This document shows, one piece after another, positions 12,460 to 23,886 of a stretch of DNA of 64,000 nt. The notes beneath the pieces were generated by a model. That model ran no database searches, was not told the origin of the DNA, and saw only the letters and a list, made by a program, of their open reading frames with translations. Source of the stretch: Bolinopsis microptera (taxonomy: Eukaryota; Ctenophora; Tentaculata; Lobata; Bolinopsidae). The DNA lies in contig NC_087079.1 in NCBI RefSeq assembly GCF_026151205.1, positions 9,910,635 through 9,974,634 of the forward strand, given 5' to 3'. Within the stretch, counting starts at the first letter, position 1; each line of letters opens with the position of its first letter. A program made the position numbers and the translations under genes.

Positions 12460-12560
12460 TGACGATACAGGGGAGCCGCGCACGAAGTGCGCGGCGGGTC
12501 ATACAGCGTATGACAAGCCCAACGGCGCTACGTTGATGACAAAAGTCTGCTCCTTCGTAA
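12460..12560. other. Pair of GC-rich hairpins upstream of a LINE frame
   Basis: CCGCGCACGAAGTGCGCGG can form an 8-bp stem with a 3-base loop, followed by TCATACAGCGTATGAC, a second small stem. They may be structured sequence of the LINE that follows or the end of an unrelated repeat. Confidence 0.35.
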
Positions 12561-12689
12561 TATAGACCACTTTCCTATAATTATGTGTATATGACGCGTC
12601 TGTTATGCTGCGCGTGACGCTAGTCATGTGTTAAGTGAAGTTCCTCCTTCACAAAGTTATTTTCCGCAATTTTCTGGATTGATTTATTA

Positions 12690-14555
12690 TTGAATGATAG
12701 GATTGGTGACCATGCCTTTATATTCACCTTCACGTCAATTCCTACCGAAAACAGTACTGAAAAACTTAAACATGTTCGCTACTATGATTATTCAAGTTCC
12801 AAACTTACTAATTTTGTTAATGAACTCGAGGTGAAGGTGAATGACTTGACTCCCTCGGTAAACTTCAATGAGTTCTTGGACTGCTTCAATGAAACACTTG
12901 ATAAACACTGTAAGCTTGATGTACCAAAAGTTACCAAAAGGACTCCCAAACTCAACCCGTGGATTACCGATGGAATCATTGTCTCAGTTGAAAGAAAACA
13001 TGAACTCTGTAGAGACTGGTCAAGCACTGTAACAAATAGAAACCCTGAGGGTAATGTACTGCTCTATCAAGTCTTCAGTGACTACCGAAGAATGCTTAAA
13101 AGTATTATCAAGGTCGCCAAACGATCGTACTACTGCAATGAAATCCATAAAAATATAGAAAACAGCAAAAAAACGTGGCAGATAATCAATGAGCTCAGGG
13201 GCAAGAAAAAGAAGCAAACTAAGCCTCCCTTTATCATAAACAACGAACGAATCATGAATCGTAGAGTCATAGCCAATGGATTCAACTCTTACTTTGTTTC
13301 TATTGCCCCTAAGCTCAATGAAACACTTAGTAGCAGTGAGGCCTCTGGTTTACCAATTCTCCCTATAAAAACATTCTATGATTTCCTTGGAAAGACTAAT
13401 GAAAAATCGATTATGTTAGAAGACTGTACACCTTATGAGATAACGGAAATAATAAAAGGATTTGAAAATGGAAAAGCAAGTGATATTCCTGTTAGTGTAA
13501 TCAAAAGATCATCTCACGTAATTACACCGATCCTTAGTCGATACATCAACATCTTAATGTGTAATGGCACGTTCCCCGACGTTCTAAAGACTGGTAGAAT
13601 AACTCCTGTACTTAAGAAGGGAAACCCTGAAGAGATAGAAAACTACCGCCCAATCTCTACTCTCTCTATATTTGGTAAAATCTTTGAAAAGATCATTTAC
13701 TCAAGAATATATTCGTTTGCTAGCTCACAGGGTATAATATCTAAAACACAATTTGGCTTCAGGCAGTCACACTCTACTTCACATGCAGTTAATCACTCAG
13801 TAAACCTTATAACTGAATCTCTAAAACTTAAGCATCATGTCTTAGGCATATTCATAGACCTTAGCAAAGCTTTTGATACAATAGATCATGGTACATTACT
13901 TGTCAAATTACAGGGCTATGGGATACGTGGGGTGGCAAATGATCTTATAAAAAGTTACTTAACAAATAGATCACAATATACTGAAGTTGTTGGTGAGAAA
14001 TCTGACGCCTTGAAAATACAGTTTGGAGTCCCTCAGGGTTCGATTCTTGGACCTCTCTTATTTCTCCTATATATTAATGATATCGCCAACAGCTCCAGTT
14101 TGGGATCATTTGTCACCTTCGCTGATGACACCAATATATTTGTGACTGGGAAATCTAAAAAGGAGGCATATATGCGTGGTAATTCTCTTTTAGCTAGTTT
14201 ATATTCCTACATGCGAGCAAACAAACTCCATGTCAACTTGTCTAAATGCTGTTTCATTCACTTTAAACCAGCATCGTCCTCCCAGACTGACAATAATTCT
14301 GAATATACTCTAACCATTGATAACTTTCCAATAAAACAAGTTGCATCCCTCCATGAAAATTTCACCTGCTCAAGTAGGAAACCCACCCTTATACTAAGCC
14401 AAGCAGACCCCCCTGACAACTTCAATAGCAGAACGACTCGTATTTGGAACGTAATTGTGCCTAAGCTTGGTATACGTGACTACTGTCTAAGTGTGGCCTG
14501 CCTGAAGTCTAGGATGAAGCAATCACTGCTCGTCAACCAGCATAATTATGCATAA
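12690..14555 (+). mobile_element. Non-LTR retrotransposon reverse transcriptase, 5'-truncated and internally deleted
   Basis: A 621-residue frame with reverse-transcriptase motifs in order: NYRPIS, QFGFRQSHST, IFIDLSKAFDTIDH, GVPQGSILGPLLFLLYINDI and FADDTN (the catalytic YADD box as FADD). The upstream part is the linker normally found after the endonuclease; the endonuclease itself is missing. After FPIKQV the frame jumps straight to the element's C-terminal tail (RTTRIWNVIVP), skipping the thumb and connection region, yet stays open. It resembles the Jockey/CR1 group. It is immobile by itself, and its long open frame suggests a fairly young copy or a deletion derivative. Confidence 0.85.
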
Positions 14556-15690
14556 CCATGCTGATCTTGATTGGACAAACAAAGATTTCGAATGCTCTAA
14601 TCTAAATTTTGACATTAAGTCTACCCTAGGGTCCACACATCCAAAATGATTATCTTGAAATTGAAAATTAGCTGGGTGTGCATTTTCCTTTGTCTTACTA
14701 ACGTGTGTGAGCGCAGTGTAGTGAGAAAGTGTTTTTAACAGATTTATTATTAGACTTAGGATTATGATTTTTAATATATTACATTGATATAAGATTTATT
14801 TTTGATAGGTACTTTTAATAAAGTTGATGAATTTCCCTCCCTATTAAAATTTTAAACCCATTTAGTGAAAATTGATAAACGAAGATCTAGATATTGATAC
14901 ATATTATAACCAACATTGCTTATATTCTGCCTTGTAAACAAAGAGCAAATCTTCTTAATGCCTTCTTCCTGTCCTAAAACTAAAACTTCATCCTATTAAA
15001 GTAAAGGCCAGTTGTTACCACAAGCTATTATACCGTCCCTCTCAAAAACATGCCTCAGCCTCCATAAAAAACAATTTTAGTTTTCAGTCCTTCTAGTTTC
15101 CAAAAATCTACCGAGCTAGTGTTCTGGTGTGCACAAAAGCCCCTAAGCCCGTGCATTCCTTGCCCCGCTAGCTGCCAGTCCTTGACAAACTTCCAATAGC
15201 AAAGATCAACTAGTCATTTACAAATTGAGCACTATACAATTTTAATTGTTTTAAATATTTGACTTTGTAAAATGAGCTAAAACATTGATTTATTAGTTTC
15301 ATTGATTTATTAGTTTCATTGATTGATGCGCTGCACTACATTGCAATTGGTCAAATAAATCGTCAATTTTTACCATACACGAATCCCACTCATTTATAAA
15401 AAACATAGTATGCAAATAAGTTGCACTTTTTTCCAGTCACAGTTTTCACTCAAAATAATTAATGGTACAAGTACATCGTAGGGAAAATTGATTGTGCGTG
15501 GTTTAACCGCGGCGAAATTCTTGTTGACCTGGCACTTAGCTTCTTAATTGTGGTCAGTTATCATCTCAGAGACACTATCTACGATTACAGTGCATATGAG
15601 TGGTCCCATACGTACCTCCAGATGTTGTAAAGACAAGTGGGACAAAGGACCCTTTCTCTGACTGAAGTAAATTCTCCTGTAAGGCTAAAA
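14556..15690. other. LINE 3' region and unassigned AT-rich DNA
   Basis: Probably begins with the 3' UTR of the preceding LINE. A short tandem of TGATTTATTAGTTTCAT occurs near 15285-15320. No gene is visible. Confidence 0.4.
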
Positions 15691-15718
15691 ACATCTAAAA
15701 GAAGCAATTCTCAAGCAG

Positions 15719-16642
15719 GTAGACAACTACACAGAAGACTGGAAACACAGCAAAGGAGTGAAAACCGAAATAACGACCGAACAGAATCTCTTCTATCTAC
15801 AAAAACAAGCAGTAATACGCCAGGAGCTTGAGTCAATACCACTGGCAAAGTTGATGTTCCAACTAGCTGCGGAGAAAGGGGCAAGTGCTTGGTTAACAGC
15901 ACTACCTTTAAAAGAGTATGGATATCTGATGAATAAACAACAGTTCTCAGACGCAATAGCACTCAGATATAACCTAAACTTAAAGGATAGCCCTAAGACA
16001 TGTACGTGTGGCCAGTAATACTCGGCAAACCATGCGCTCATCTGCAAACTCTGTGGGTATGTGTCACTGCGGCACAACTCGTTGAGAGACACCTTTGCAG
16101 AACTAATGAGAACTGTGAAATGCAAGGATGTGCAGACTGAGCCAGTTCTTCTTCCAGTTGATGGCCTAGAGTTACCAAAGGGAACAGTCGTAGGAGACCA
16201 AGCTAGGCTGGACATTTCTGCAAGATCGATTTGGAATGCTTCAGAGAGGGCATATTTTGATGTAAGGGTATTCCATGCCCCAGCCCCCTCCAATGCAAGC
16301 AAATCGATCCCAGCAATGTACCAGTCCCATGAAAATGAGAAGAAAAGATGTTACAATGCAAGGGTTCTGGAAGTAGAGAAAGGAAGCTTCACGCCGTTAG
16401 TTTTCTCAACATCTGGTGGAATGGGTGGTGAAGCTGAAAGACTAGTAAAGAAGCTTGCTAGCAAGATGGAATACCACACAGGGCAAAGGTATTCAGATGC
16501 TGTTGGATACATAAGAAAGCGCCTTCGTTTCGAAATCCTAAGAACAACAGTGATTTCTCTACGGGGGGACAGAGGTGCGAGAAAGAACTTTGTTGATATA
16601 AACAGTTTAGATTTGAATTTGGAGCCACAAGGCAAAGGTTGA
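15719..16642 (+). pseudogene. Retrotransposon polyprotein, C-terminal part with CCHC-like knuckle and nuclease-like domain
   Basis: One continuous frame from VDNYTEDWKHSKG to DLNLEPQGKG, broken only by a TAA near 16016 inside CTCGQ-YSANHALICKLCGY. The Cys/His cluster (TCTCG...HALICKLCGY...RH) and the later ARLDISARSIW...FDVRVF segment are typical of the C-terminal end of a reverse-transcriptase family common in invertebrate genomes; the D...FDV pattern suggests a restriction-like nuclease fold, which is inference. The matching upstream reverse-transcriptase core lies at 18480-19480 on the other strand. Confidence 0.65.
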
Positions 16643-16910
16643 TATTCAAATTTTTCTCCCAATATTTGAGATAGGGAATATATTGATTTTTTGAAGGGTT
16701 GTTTTTATATAGGGTCATTGTGACAATTATGTGCATGTGTATATTGTTTGAATAATTTTATAAGTACTCTCTCTTCAGAGAGATCTTTCTCATCTTTCTC
16801 ATGCGTCTCAAAAACTTAAAGAATGCAAAAGAAAGTGGGGATTAATAACAAAATCAACTAACCGCAACTATGGTCTAAACGTTTACAGCCTCACTCTCCT
16901 CCTTAAGACA

Positions 16911-17792
16911 ATGGTCCTCACTAAACTGTTCTACGCAGCACCTATTTGGCTTCACAAGTGTCTCAATCAATTTAAAAGCTTCTGGAATAAAATAATTCTA
17001 AAAATATCTGGATCAGTCCTGAACCCACAAAGGGAATTAACCGAACTTGCTCTCCACCTACCACCACTGGATGTGCAACTCAAAGCTCTCTCGGTTAAAT
17101 TCATGTGCAAAATACTCACACAAGGTGACAATCTTTCAGCTACCCTCTACCAAGTTGATGAAAGCAGAATACCAAGTTTTCATGTCTTAACAATGTCACT
17201 GAAAAAGTACTTCCTTTGGAAAGAAAATAAGTCACACGGAACCAGAATGATAGACCTAACGCAGCAACATTTCAAGGATCTGGCCTATTACACTCAGGCA
17301 GACATAATGAGCTACAAAAATAAGATCTGGATTGACAGCATCGAAACAAATCTGCGATGCAGAACTGTCAGTAACAACAAGGAGACCAAAATACTCGGTG
17401 TGATCACAAAGATCAAAAACAGTGGGCTGCTCCTAGACAAAAACAACTTTTTATTCGGGCACAACACGAGTAAAAATCTGGACAGCCGAATAATGGACTA
17501 CATTCACGGCAGCTCACCACTCTTTGCGAATATCCAAAAGATCATGGGTGGTGGCAGTGGTGAGGGCTGTCGTTTCTGTAACAGCTTCATTGATTCTCCC
17601 GTACACCAGCTCTTATTGTGTCTGGAGGTGCAAGACACCAGTTACCTGCAACTGAAAGAAGAGCTGGGTGGAGCAGACTCACATTCCTATCTAGATGAAG
17701 TGTTAACAAAAAGCAGCACACAAAAAGCATTCATTAGGAGAGTCGAATTTCTTTGGGGACAAAATGATGCTCTCCAGGATTTATCCGACTAG
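16911..17792 (+). pseudogene. LINE C-terminal fragment
   Basis: A 293-residue frame beginning MVLTKLFYAAPIWLHKCLN, the 'K.vy..PiW' region that follows the polymerase core in Jockey-like elements, and ending with a Cys-rich knuckle GCRFCNSFIDSPVHQLLLC (CxxC...HxxxxC). The polymerase active site is absent, so this is a 5'-truncated copy. Downstream 17793 to about 18090 is probably its 3' UTR. Confidence 0.65.
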
Positions 17793-18479
17793 AAAGATCA
17801 TGAAATAAAGACTCTGCAAACATCTCAGAGAAATATTACCACCATAAAGAACAAAGAGGGAGTATCCTGGACCCCGAAATCCACCACTTTTCTGTACTTT
17901 CAGAGGTACCAATGTGGCAGGAAACCAGGGCTCATGCTGCCGCTGAGCTAAAGCAGTAGAGGGGATGGCGGCTTCTCTAGGATCGAACACGTCCTGAAGC
18001 AGACCAACACTATGTCCCAACGCACTGGTGTTGGGATGTCTGCCCCCGGTGCCTTCCGGGTCAATAAAGCAGTCAAGCATCATGTATGTTATGTTGAGTA
18101 TTCTCAACCAACAAATGTGGGAACACCCACGAAAGACCAAAACAGATCTAAAGAGACACTTAACAACATTGGAAAATAGACTTCAATTTGTTTATATAAT
18201 CTATAAAGCGTATATTATTGCCCACGTTAAGGGGCCTGTTAATAATTTATTAAATTATTAGCTATTTTAGATTTAATAATAATCTCATGGGTACTGTAGA
18301 TTTTATCTAGTGGCTTAAACGTATTTGAGTCGCAATTAGGATGAGTGACCCTGATGTCAAGAAATGTTCTTTCCAATGGTGCTTGGTTTAATTGGTTCTT
18401 ATGAGGATGATCTTACCCATTATAAAGCATCTTGAACCTTTGGGATAGAAACTCTTCTTTCTGTTTCCTCAGTTCTTCT
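17793..18479. other. LINE 3' tail and unassigned sequence
   Basis: Contains a moderately GC-rich stretch (17880-18080) ending in TTCCGGGTCAATAAAGCA and then AT-rich DNA. No gene is visible. Confidence 0.35.
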
Positions 18480-18519
18480 TTCTTTTCTTTCATCTTGCCC
18501 ATATCCAGCTTGGTGATAT

Positions 18520-18657
18520 CAGTGGCGTAACGTTGCCTTTTGGCGTCCCCGCCAAGAAAGCGCCCCCCTGTTGGCGCCCCCTCCACTTTTTGGGCCCCTC
18601 CCTAAAATTGAACAAATTAGGTGATTCGTTACAGCGGGGCCCTTCGTTACGCCACTG
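18520..18657. mobile_element. CAGTGGCGTAACG MITE, copy 1
   Basis: 138 bp from CAGTGGCGTAACG to CGTTACGCCACTG, flanked by an exact 8-bp duplication GGTGATAT (18512-18519, 18658-18665). The 8-bp duplication suggests hAT-type mobilisation. Confidence 0.8.
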
Positions 18658-18714
18658 GGTGATATCCTGGTCTTGTTGGTTGATTAAACTCACAAGATTT
18701 TTAGAGAGTGCCAC

Positions 18715-18793
18715 CAGTGGCGTAACCTTGCCTGTTGGCGCCCCGCCAAAAAAGCGGGGTCGGCGGACGGCGGGGCCCTTCGTTACACCACTG
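18715..18793. mobile_element. CAGTGGCGTAAC MITE, copy 2
   Basis: 79 bp from CAGTGGCGTAACC to CGTTACACCACTG, flanked by an exact 8-bp duplication AGTGCCAC (18707-18714, 18794-18801). It is an internally shortened member of the same family. Confidence 0.8.
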
Positions 18794-19480
18794 AGTGCCA
18801 CTGAGTATGCATATTCACGAGATGCTATCCTGACGGGATTGGTGATACCTAGGCCTCCACATCGAATAGGGAGTTCAAGGATTTCTCTCTCATGCTGGTT
18901 GACAGGGCGACCAAGGAGGGCTGGAGTGAGCACATGCATGACCTTGCTCTCTAGTGGGACAAAGTGCTCTCCAATGTCTGGTATAATACGCATGTAGTAT
19001 CTCCATCTGTGGCATATTCCTTTAATAAAGGCCAAATAAGCCAGTTGTGGTTCTTTGGTTGCTACATCTACAAGTTGATCAATATCAACTACCCATTTTT
19101 CGACATTTTCTTTGATGTAATCTTCCCTGAATTCTTTTGAGCTTACAAGATGGCGTTCCCCGAATGTCGTGATCTTAACTCCCAGGTGTTTAAATAGGGT
19201 CTCTGCTTCGTTTAGGTCTTCAGGATTTTTGACAATCAGAATTGTCTTTTTAGCGTTGGCCATTGGGGCGGTACCCATATCTTGGGCATATTTCACAGAG
19301 TCTATTCCACCGATGGAGCAGTTGGATGAAGCTTGCACATGCAGAGCTGTTGACTGCATGCCACACCATAATTGCTTCTACATAGGCTTTGAGATCATCT
19401 ATTATAGGTCTGGTAGCTATGGAATAAAATTGCATTGCTGCAATTATATTAGAATATTCTAATATATTTATAAACATAAT

Positions 19481-20493
19481 AACCTGGTGTCCCCAGGTAA
19501 ATTAAAGCTTGACACGATTGAGGTTCTATTCTCAAAAAAAGCTTGGATAAACAGAAAATCATCAGAATATTATATAAAAAGAGATTTTTGAATTTTTTGA
19601 AGAGAAGCTTTTCTGCTGTCCCCTTGACCAAAATTTTGTGGTTTTGACCAGTGACCAATCAGTGAGGTCGGTGGGAGAGACACGAGTCGAGAAAACTTTT
19701 ATGCTATGAAAATATTGAATATGTCCATTTGAAAACATTCCCCTTCAACAAATTTAATCCAGTGTTCTCGGCCCACAGGTTCCTCCTATTAAAAAATTTT
19801 GATTTTGGTAAATGTGTGCTGACTCCACCACCTATGTATTTAACCTAATATTTAGTGTATTACAGGTAGACATTGACTTAGGTAGGTATTTTTCTCTTAA
19901 GGTAGATATTAAGAATTTGGTAAATTTTTTAATTGTATGACTATTTCCATTATTGAAACGTTTTTAATATTTAATTTAAGAGGGTTTTTTTTATATAGGG
20001 CTGGTTCACAGTGTGAACAGATTCCAGATTTATGTATTTTTAAAGTGATATTTAATAAATGATTAAAAGAACCAATTTTAAAGCTGTCATAGTAAAGCCT
20101 TTAGGTCCAAAAATATACCCATTATGCTCACTTAAAAACAACTCTAAATCAGTAGGCTGTCACTATTAATGCACCACACCGCTCCCTCCACTGCACTAAA
20201 ATTTGCACTACCATTTACAGGTCAAACCATGACCTGTAAATGGTAGTGGCTTTCGTTAGAGCTGCGAAAATAACTGCAGTTTGGGCTTTGCATTTTAAAT
20301 TATGTGTTAACGTTCTCAAAGCACATCAGTGTACAGCTATGTAATGAACTTTGCTAATAGAGTTATAAAGCTCAACCAAACCCCCTACATCTGATGAATT
20401 AGTTATTATAATTATATTATAATTTCCAACTGAATAGTTTGATATTTTGTTGCTAATAAAATAAAAACTAAACTTATTATCCAGGATGAACTG
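19481..20493. other. Intergenic region upstream of the zinc-finger gene
   Basis: AT-rich. The only structure I see is a perfect 18-bp stem, 7-base loop hairpin at 20206-20248. An AG preceding the zinc-finger start (TTATCCAG) could be a splice acceptor, so an upstream non-coding exon may lie here. Confidence 0.35.
20206..20248. repeat. Perfect short inverted repeat
   Basis: CACTACCATTTACAGGTC and its exact reverse complement are separated by AAACCAT. It could be a tiny MITE remnant or a hairpin. Confidence 0.8.
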
Positions 20494-21291
20494 ATGTTGA
20501 CAATGGAAAGCAGTGTGGCCTTTATCAGCATCATTCAACCTCCATCTCCCCAGGGTACTTGGACACCAATTGTTCCCCCGCCCAAATCAGATATCAACTT
20601 CAATTCTGTGGATAAACCTGTTACCACTTACATCAGACCTAGAGATGACAGAAAAATGAAAGCTTTTCCTTGCAAAGAAAAGCTGTTGAAATGTGTACTC
20701 TGTGATTACTCTTGCAGGTTTCAGCACGGCATGGATTACCACATGAAGAAACAACACGATAAAGGGGAGAAATTCGAGTGCTTCGAGTGTGGGTACATCT
20801 GTAGTTTAAAACAGAACTTGACGCAGCACATGCGCCAGCACACCGGTGAGAAACCGTTTGCCTGCGAGTTTTGTCAGTTTTGCTCCGCATCTAAATCCGG
20901 ACTCAGATATCACATCAGGACTGTACATGATCAGAAATCCCTTATATCGTGTTCAATTTGTGGTTACAGAGCTTATAATACACACATTCTAACTCAGCAT
21001 CTTAGAAAACATTCAGGACTCAAACCTTTCAGTTGTGAAATTTGTAGTGCTGCATATGGCAACAAAACTTCTTTGAGATATCATATGAAAAAGAAACATT
21101 TGAATGGTGTTGAGGAAAAGAGTGCACTCTTTTTTGAGTCATCCCAAGGCGAGAAGATTAAAATCAGAATACCTAGTTTGAATTTACCAAGCCCTTCAGA
21201 TTTTCCTAGCAATTCAGATTCGCCTAGCTTTTCAGATCTAACTGGTTTGTCAAATTCAAATTTAAGCTCAGTTAGGGATGATTTAGGTTAA
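20494..21291 (+). CDS. C2H2 zinc-finger protein, five fingers
   Basis: A 265-residue intronless coding frame, probably a nuclear DNA-binding regulator. Five C2H2 fingers sit in the middle: CVLCDYSC...HMKKQH, CFECGYIC...HMRQH, CEFCQFC...HIRTVH, CSICGYRA...HLRKH and CEICSAAY...HMKKKH, at about residues 67-202. The classical TGEKPF linker occurs once, after finger 2; the others are shorter or variant (SGLKPF after finger 4), so tandem binding by all five is not assured. The N-terminus is Pro-rich and the C-terminus is a Ser/Pro-Asp repeat (SPSDFPSNSDSPSFSD), likely disordered. ATG at 20494 is chosen; the in-frame ATG four codons later is an alternative. No KRAB, BTB or other partner domain is seen. 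Its target is unknown. Confidence 0.85.
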   Translation: MLTMESSVAFISIIQPPSPQGTWTPIVPPPKSDINFNSVDKPVTTYIRPRDDRKMKAFPCKEKLLKCVLCDYSCRFQHGMDYHMKKQHDKGEKFECFECGYICSLKQNLTQHMRQHTGEKPFACEFCQFCSASKSGLRYHIRTVHDQKSLISCSICGYRAYNTHILTQHLRKHSGLKPFSCEICSAAYGNKTSLRYHMKKKHLNGVEEKSALFFESSQGEKIKIRIPSLNLPSPSDFPSNSDSPSFSDLTGLSNSNLSSVRDDLG

Positions 21292-21356
21292 AGGTCAGAA
21301 GATATTAACCCGACATAAATCAGAATTAAATTATAGAATTAGGTTTTTGTAATATA

Positions 21357-21550
21357 CAGTAATACCCCGATTTACCGCACCCCTATTTACTGCAAACCCT
21401 GATTTACTGCAGCAATTTTTTTTACCCAAATTAGGAATTACCATATTAGTGTGAACAATAAAAACCCCGATTTACTGTGGACCCCGATTCACTGCGGCTT
21501 AAATACCTTTCCCCAAACTCCGTGGTAAATCTGGGTTTTGTATGTATCTG
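21357..21550. mobile_element. Diverged copy of the Tigger/pogo-like MITE
   Basis: Begins TA-CAGTAATACCCCGATTTAC like the element at 2254 and has the same repeated CCCGATTTAC motifs. The right end (GGTAAATCTGGGTTTTGTAT) is decayed, so the boundary is approximate. Confidence 0.5.
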
Positions 21551-21864
21551 GATAGAAGGTGAACCATAAACTTGAAACGTGACAGTGATTCTCCTTTTTA
21601 TTGTTCACTACTGGAAACTGACTGGTCAATCTCTATCAAGTGATTCACTTCTCCACCAGTATCCAGATTCCAGATATTATATCAATTTCGATCATTATTA
21701 AACACGTATTTTCTGCTTATTCTGTAAATTTTACAATTTGTTGCAATAGTTGGCTTCTTGAAGTGTTATAACAGTTATAAAAATGCACATTTAACCAATA
21801 AGATCAGTATACCGGCTGCATCACTGTGGCAATTGAGGTATTGGATATTGGTAGCCCTCGTGAT
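21551..21864. other. Intergenic, nothing recognised
   Basis: AT-rich sequence without a convincing frame or repeat. Confidence 0.4.
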
Positions 21865-22146
21865 CAGTGGCGTAACGTTGGCTGTTGGCCCCCCCCCCCC
21901 CCCCCCCACTGAAAAAGCGCCCCCCCTGTCATGTTGGTGCCCCCTCCCTTTTGGCACCCCTCCCTAAAATTGAACAAATTAGATGATTTTAGATAAACTC
22001 TCTAAAAAAGTATGTTTCTAGATCAAAACGCGCAGTTTTGCTAGTACCGTAGTTAAGTTCTTCCAAATTGTCCCACATTCAAACGACGATTTGCCCCCCC
22101 CCCCCCCCGCACAGCTGGGTCGGCAGGGCCCTTTGTTACGCCACTG
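21865..22146. mobile_element. CAGTGGCGTAACG MITE, copy 3
   Basis: 282 bp from CAGTGGCGTAACG to TTACGCCACTG. The flanks CTCGTGAT and CTCGTCAC are an imperfect 8-bp duplication. It contains two long C tracts (about 21891-21907 and 22096-22109). Confidence 0.7.
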
Positions 22147-22635
22147 CTCGTCACGAGCAGCTCGTGATCCAAGAATCCCATCACTTATTATTTGTGTGCA
22201 ATCTATAATCACTGTGGAAAATCTGTCACATTTAAAAAATCTCCTTTAATGACTGATACGGTTTTGTTCTCAGCGCCCCCTCCCATTATGGAAATATGTG
22301 TAATGTTTATAATCGAATTTCTTACATTTTTTCTTGATCACTGGAATATTTTAGGAATTATGACGAAACTCTACTGATAAGGTAAGTACAAAATCAAAAT
22401 TTGATCAAATTTCTATGTTGAGCTTTGTAATCTACGAAAAATAACGAGGAGTTTATTAGCTCACAATTATTTGCTGTTATAATGTGACATTTTTGTAATG
22501 TTTTTACAATCCCCAGAAATCTATGCGCTGTTGTTCATTTTGATAGATTGTGTCAACGCTGATTGGAGTTGCTCCCAAATCATAACAATACTGTCGAATC
22601 TTTCATTTAACCATTTTCTAATGGGCTTTGTACAA
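22147..22635. other. Intergenic, nothing recognised
   Basis: AT-rich. The CAAAT tandem at 22636-22655 marks the 3' end of the minus-strand LINE that follows. Confidence 0.4.
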
Positions 22636-23886
22636 ATCAAATCAAATCAAATCAAAATATAATGACACAAACATCATCACACATCATCAAAAATATATCT
22701 ACTAAAGTTTTAAAAATATCTTAAATCTATTGGCCTAAACAACCAAGATAAAATGAATCTAATTTACATACTTTCCACTACTATGTAAGTTAATAAAGCG
22801 TTTCTTAGCAACATGAGGATGACACACAAGATATTCATTGTGCTTCTCTTTATTAGTAGCATAATTTAATCCCTCAATCTTTCCTAATACTTCGTCCGAA
22901 ACATACCAAAAATGAATATCATTTACGGATCCGTTTAAAATAGTCTCTTTTTTGAAAGCCTCTAATCTTATTTTAAAACTTAACACAGTCCCACAATTCT
23001 TGACATCCGAGGGGAGTTTGTTCCAATATGGTCTCACCCTCTCCGGAAGAAAAGAACTGTGGACTTTCTTCATTTTACTGCTACTTTTACTGCATCTACT
23101 GTTTGATACCAAATTAAGACCAGATCTGCTCATACTGAACAAACCAGCTCCGTAATTGGCCAAACCACTTATCATTTTAAAAGATTCAATGAGGTCCCCA
23201 CGTATTCGCCGCTCTGCCAGCGTTGTCAAATTGAGGATTTCCAGTCGACGACTGTATGGAAGAGTACCCACCTCGTCAATCAGACGGGTAAACCGCCTCT
23301 GGACGCTCTCCAGCTGCAAGATGATCCCCCAACTTCCATGAGCCGCAACTGGACTCCACAATTGAACAAAATTCTCTAAATGGGGTCTTATTAAAGCTTT
23401 GTAAATGGATATCATCACAGATTTTTCCCTGATAATCAGATTTCTAACAATCCAACATATCATTCTGTTGGCTTTAGATATTGAAGCCTTAATCTGTTCA
23501 TTCCAAAGCAGAGAGTTATGGGTTATAACTCCCAAGTCTTTTTCCTGTACAGATTCTGCCAATGTAACTCCATTAAGAGAATAACTTGATCTTGGGTTAT
23601 CGTTAACATCTAAATGCATTACTGAACACTTAGTAGGATTAAACTTTAAAAGCCATTTACTCTCCCACATCTCTAGTTCGTTCAGATCATTAGCTATAGT
23701 TTCATGCTCGGAGGCATTAGCTATAAGCTTAAGATCATCAGCAAATATTTTAACTTTACTTTTAATGTTATCTGGTAAATCATTAATAAATAACACAAAT
23801 AGTAATGGTCCAAGGACTGATCCCTGGGGAACTCCTGACCATACAATCTTCCACTCTTTACTACTCCTCCTAGTTATAGTGGGCAC
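22636..23886 (-). mobile_element. LINE reverse transcriptase, 5'-truncated, minus strand
   Basis: A 375-residue frame (23886 to 22759) starting just before the polymerase box GVPQGSVLGPLLFVLFINDL and continuing through KIFADDLKLIA (catalytic FADD), KCSVMHL, KDLGVITHNSLLWNEQI, LIRPHLENFVQLWSP and the tail RPYWNKLPSDVK. This order is typical of CR1/L2-like or Jockey-like LINEs from motif 4 on; the N-terminal half and the endonuclease are gone, as expected of incomplete reverse transcription. The 3' end carries a short TTTGA tandem (22636-22655 on the minus strand), a tail type known in CR1-like elements. The frame is intact but cannot be autonomous. Confidence 0.8.

Larger units (their letters stand above)
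18480..19480 (-). pseudogene. Reverse-transcriptase core relic carrying two small transposons
   Basis: On the minus strand, frames give YSIATRPIIDDLKAYVEAI, then MVWHAVNSSA where the family normally has a YADD box, then KKTILIVKNPEDL, GVKITTFGERHLVSS, GICHRWRYYMRIIPDIGE and LPIRCGGLGITNP. These are recognisable thumb-region signatures of an invertebrate reverse-transcriptase family. A frameshift separates the first part from the rest. The catalytic Asp pair is lost, so it is inactive. Two CAGTGGCGTAACG elements (18520-18657, 18715-18793) interrupt the C-terminal part without introducing a stop. The C-terminal portion of the same kind of element is at 15719-16642 in the opposite orientation. 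Confidence 0.65.

Noticed and set aside
21758..21967. Proline-run frame across poly-C
   Set aside because: Generated by the C tract of a MITE.
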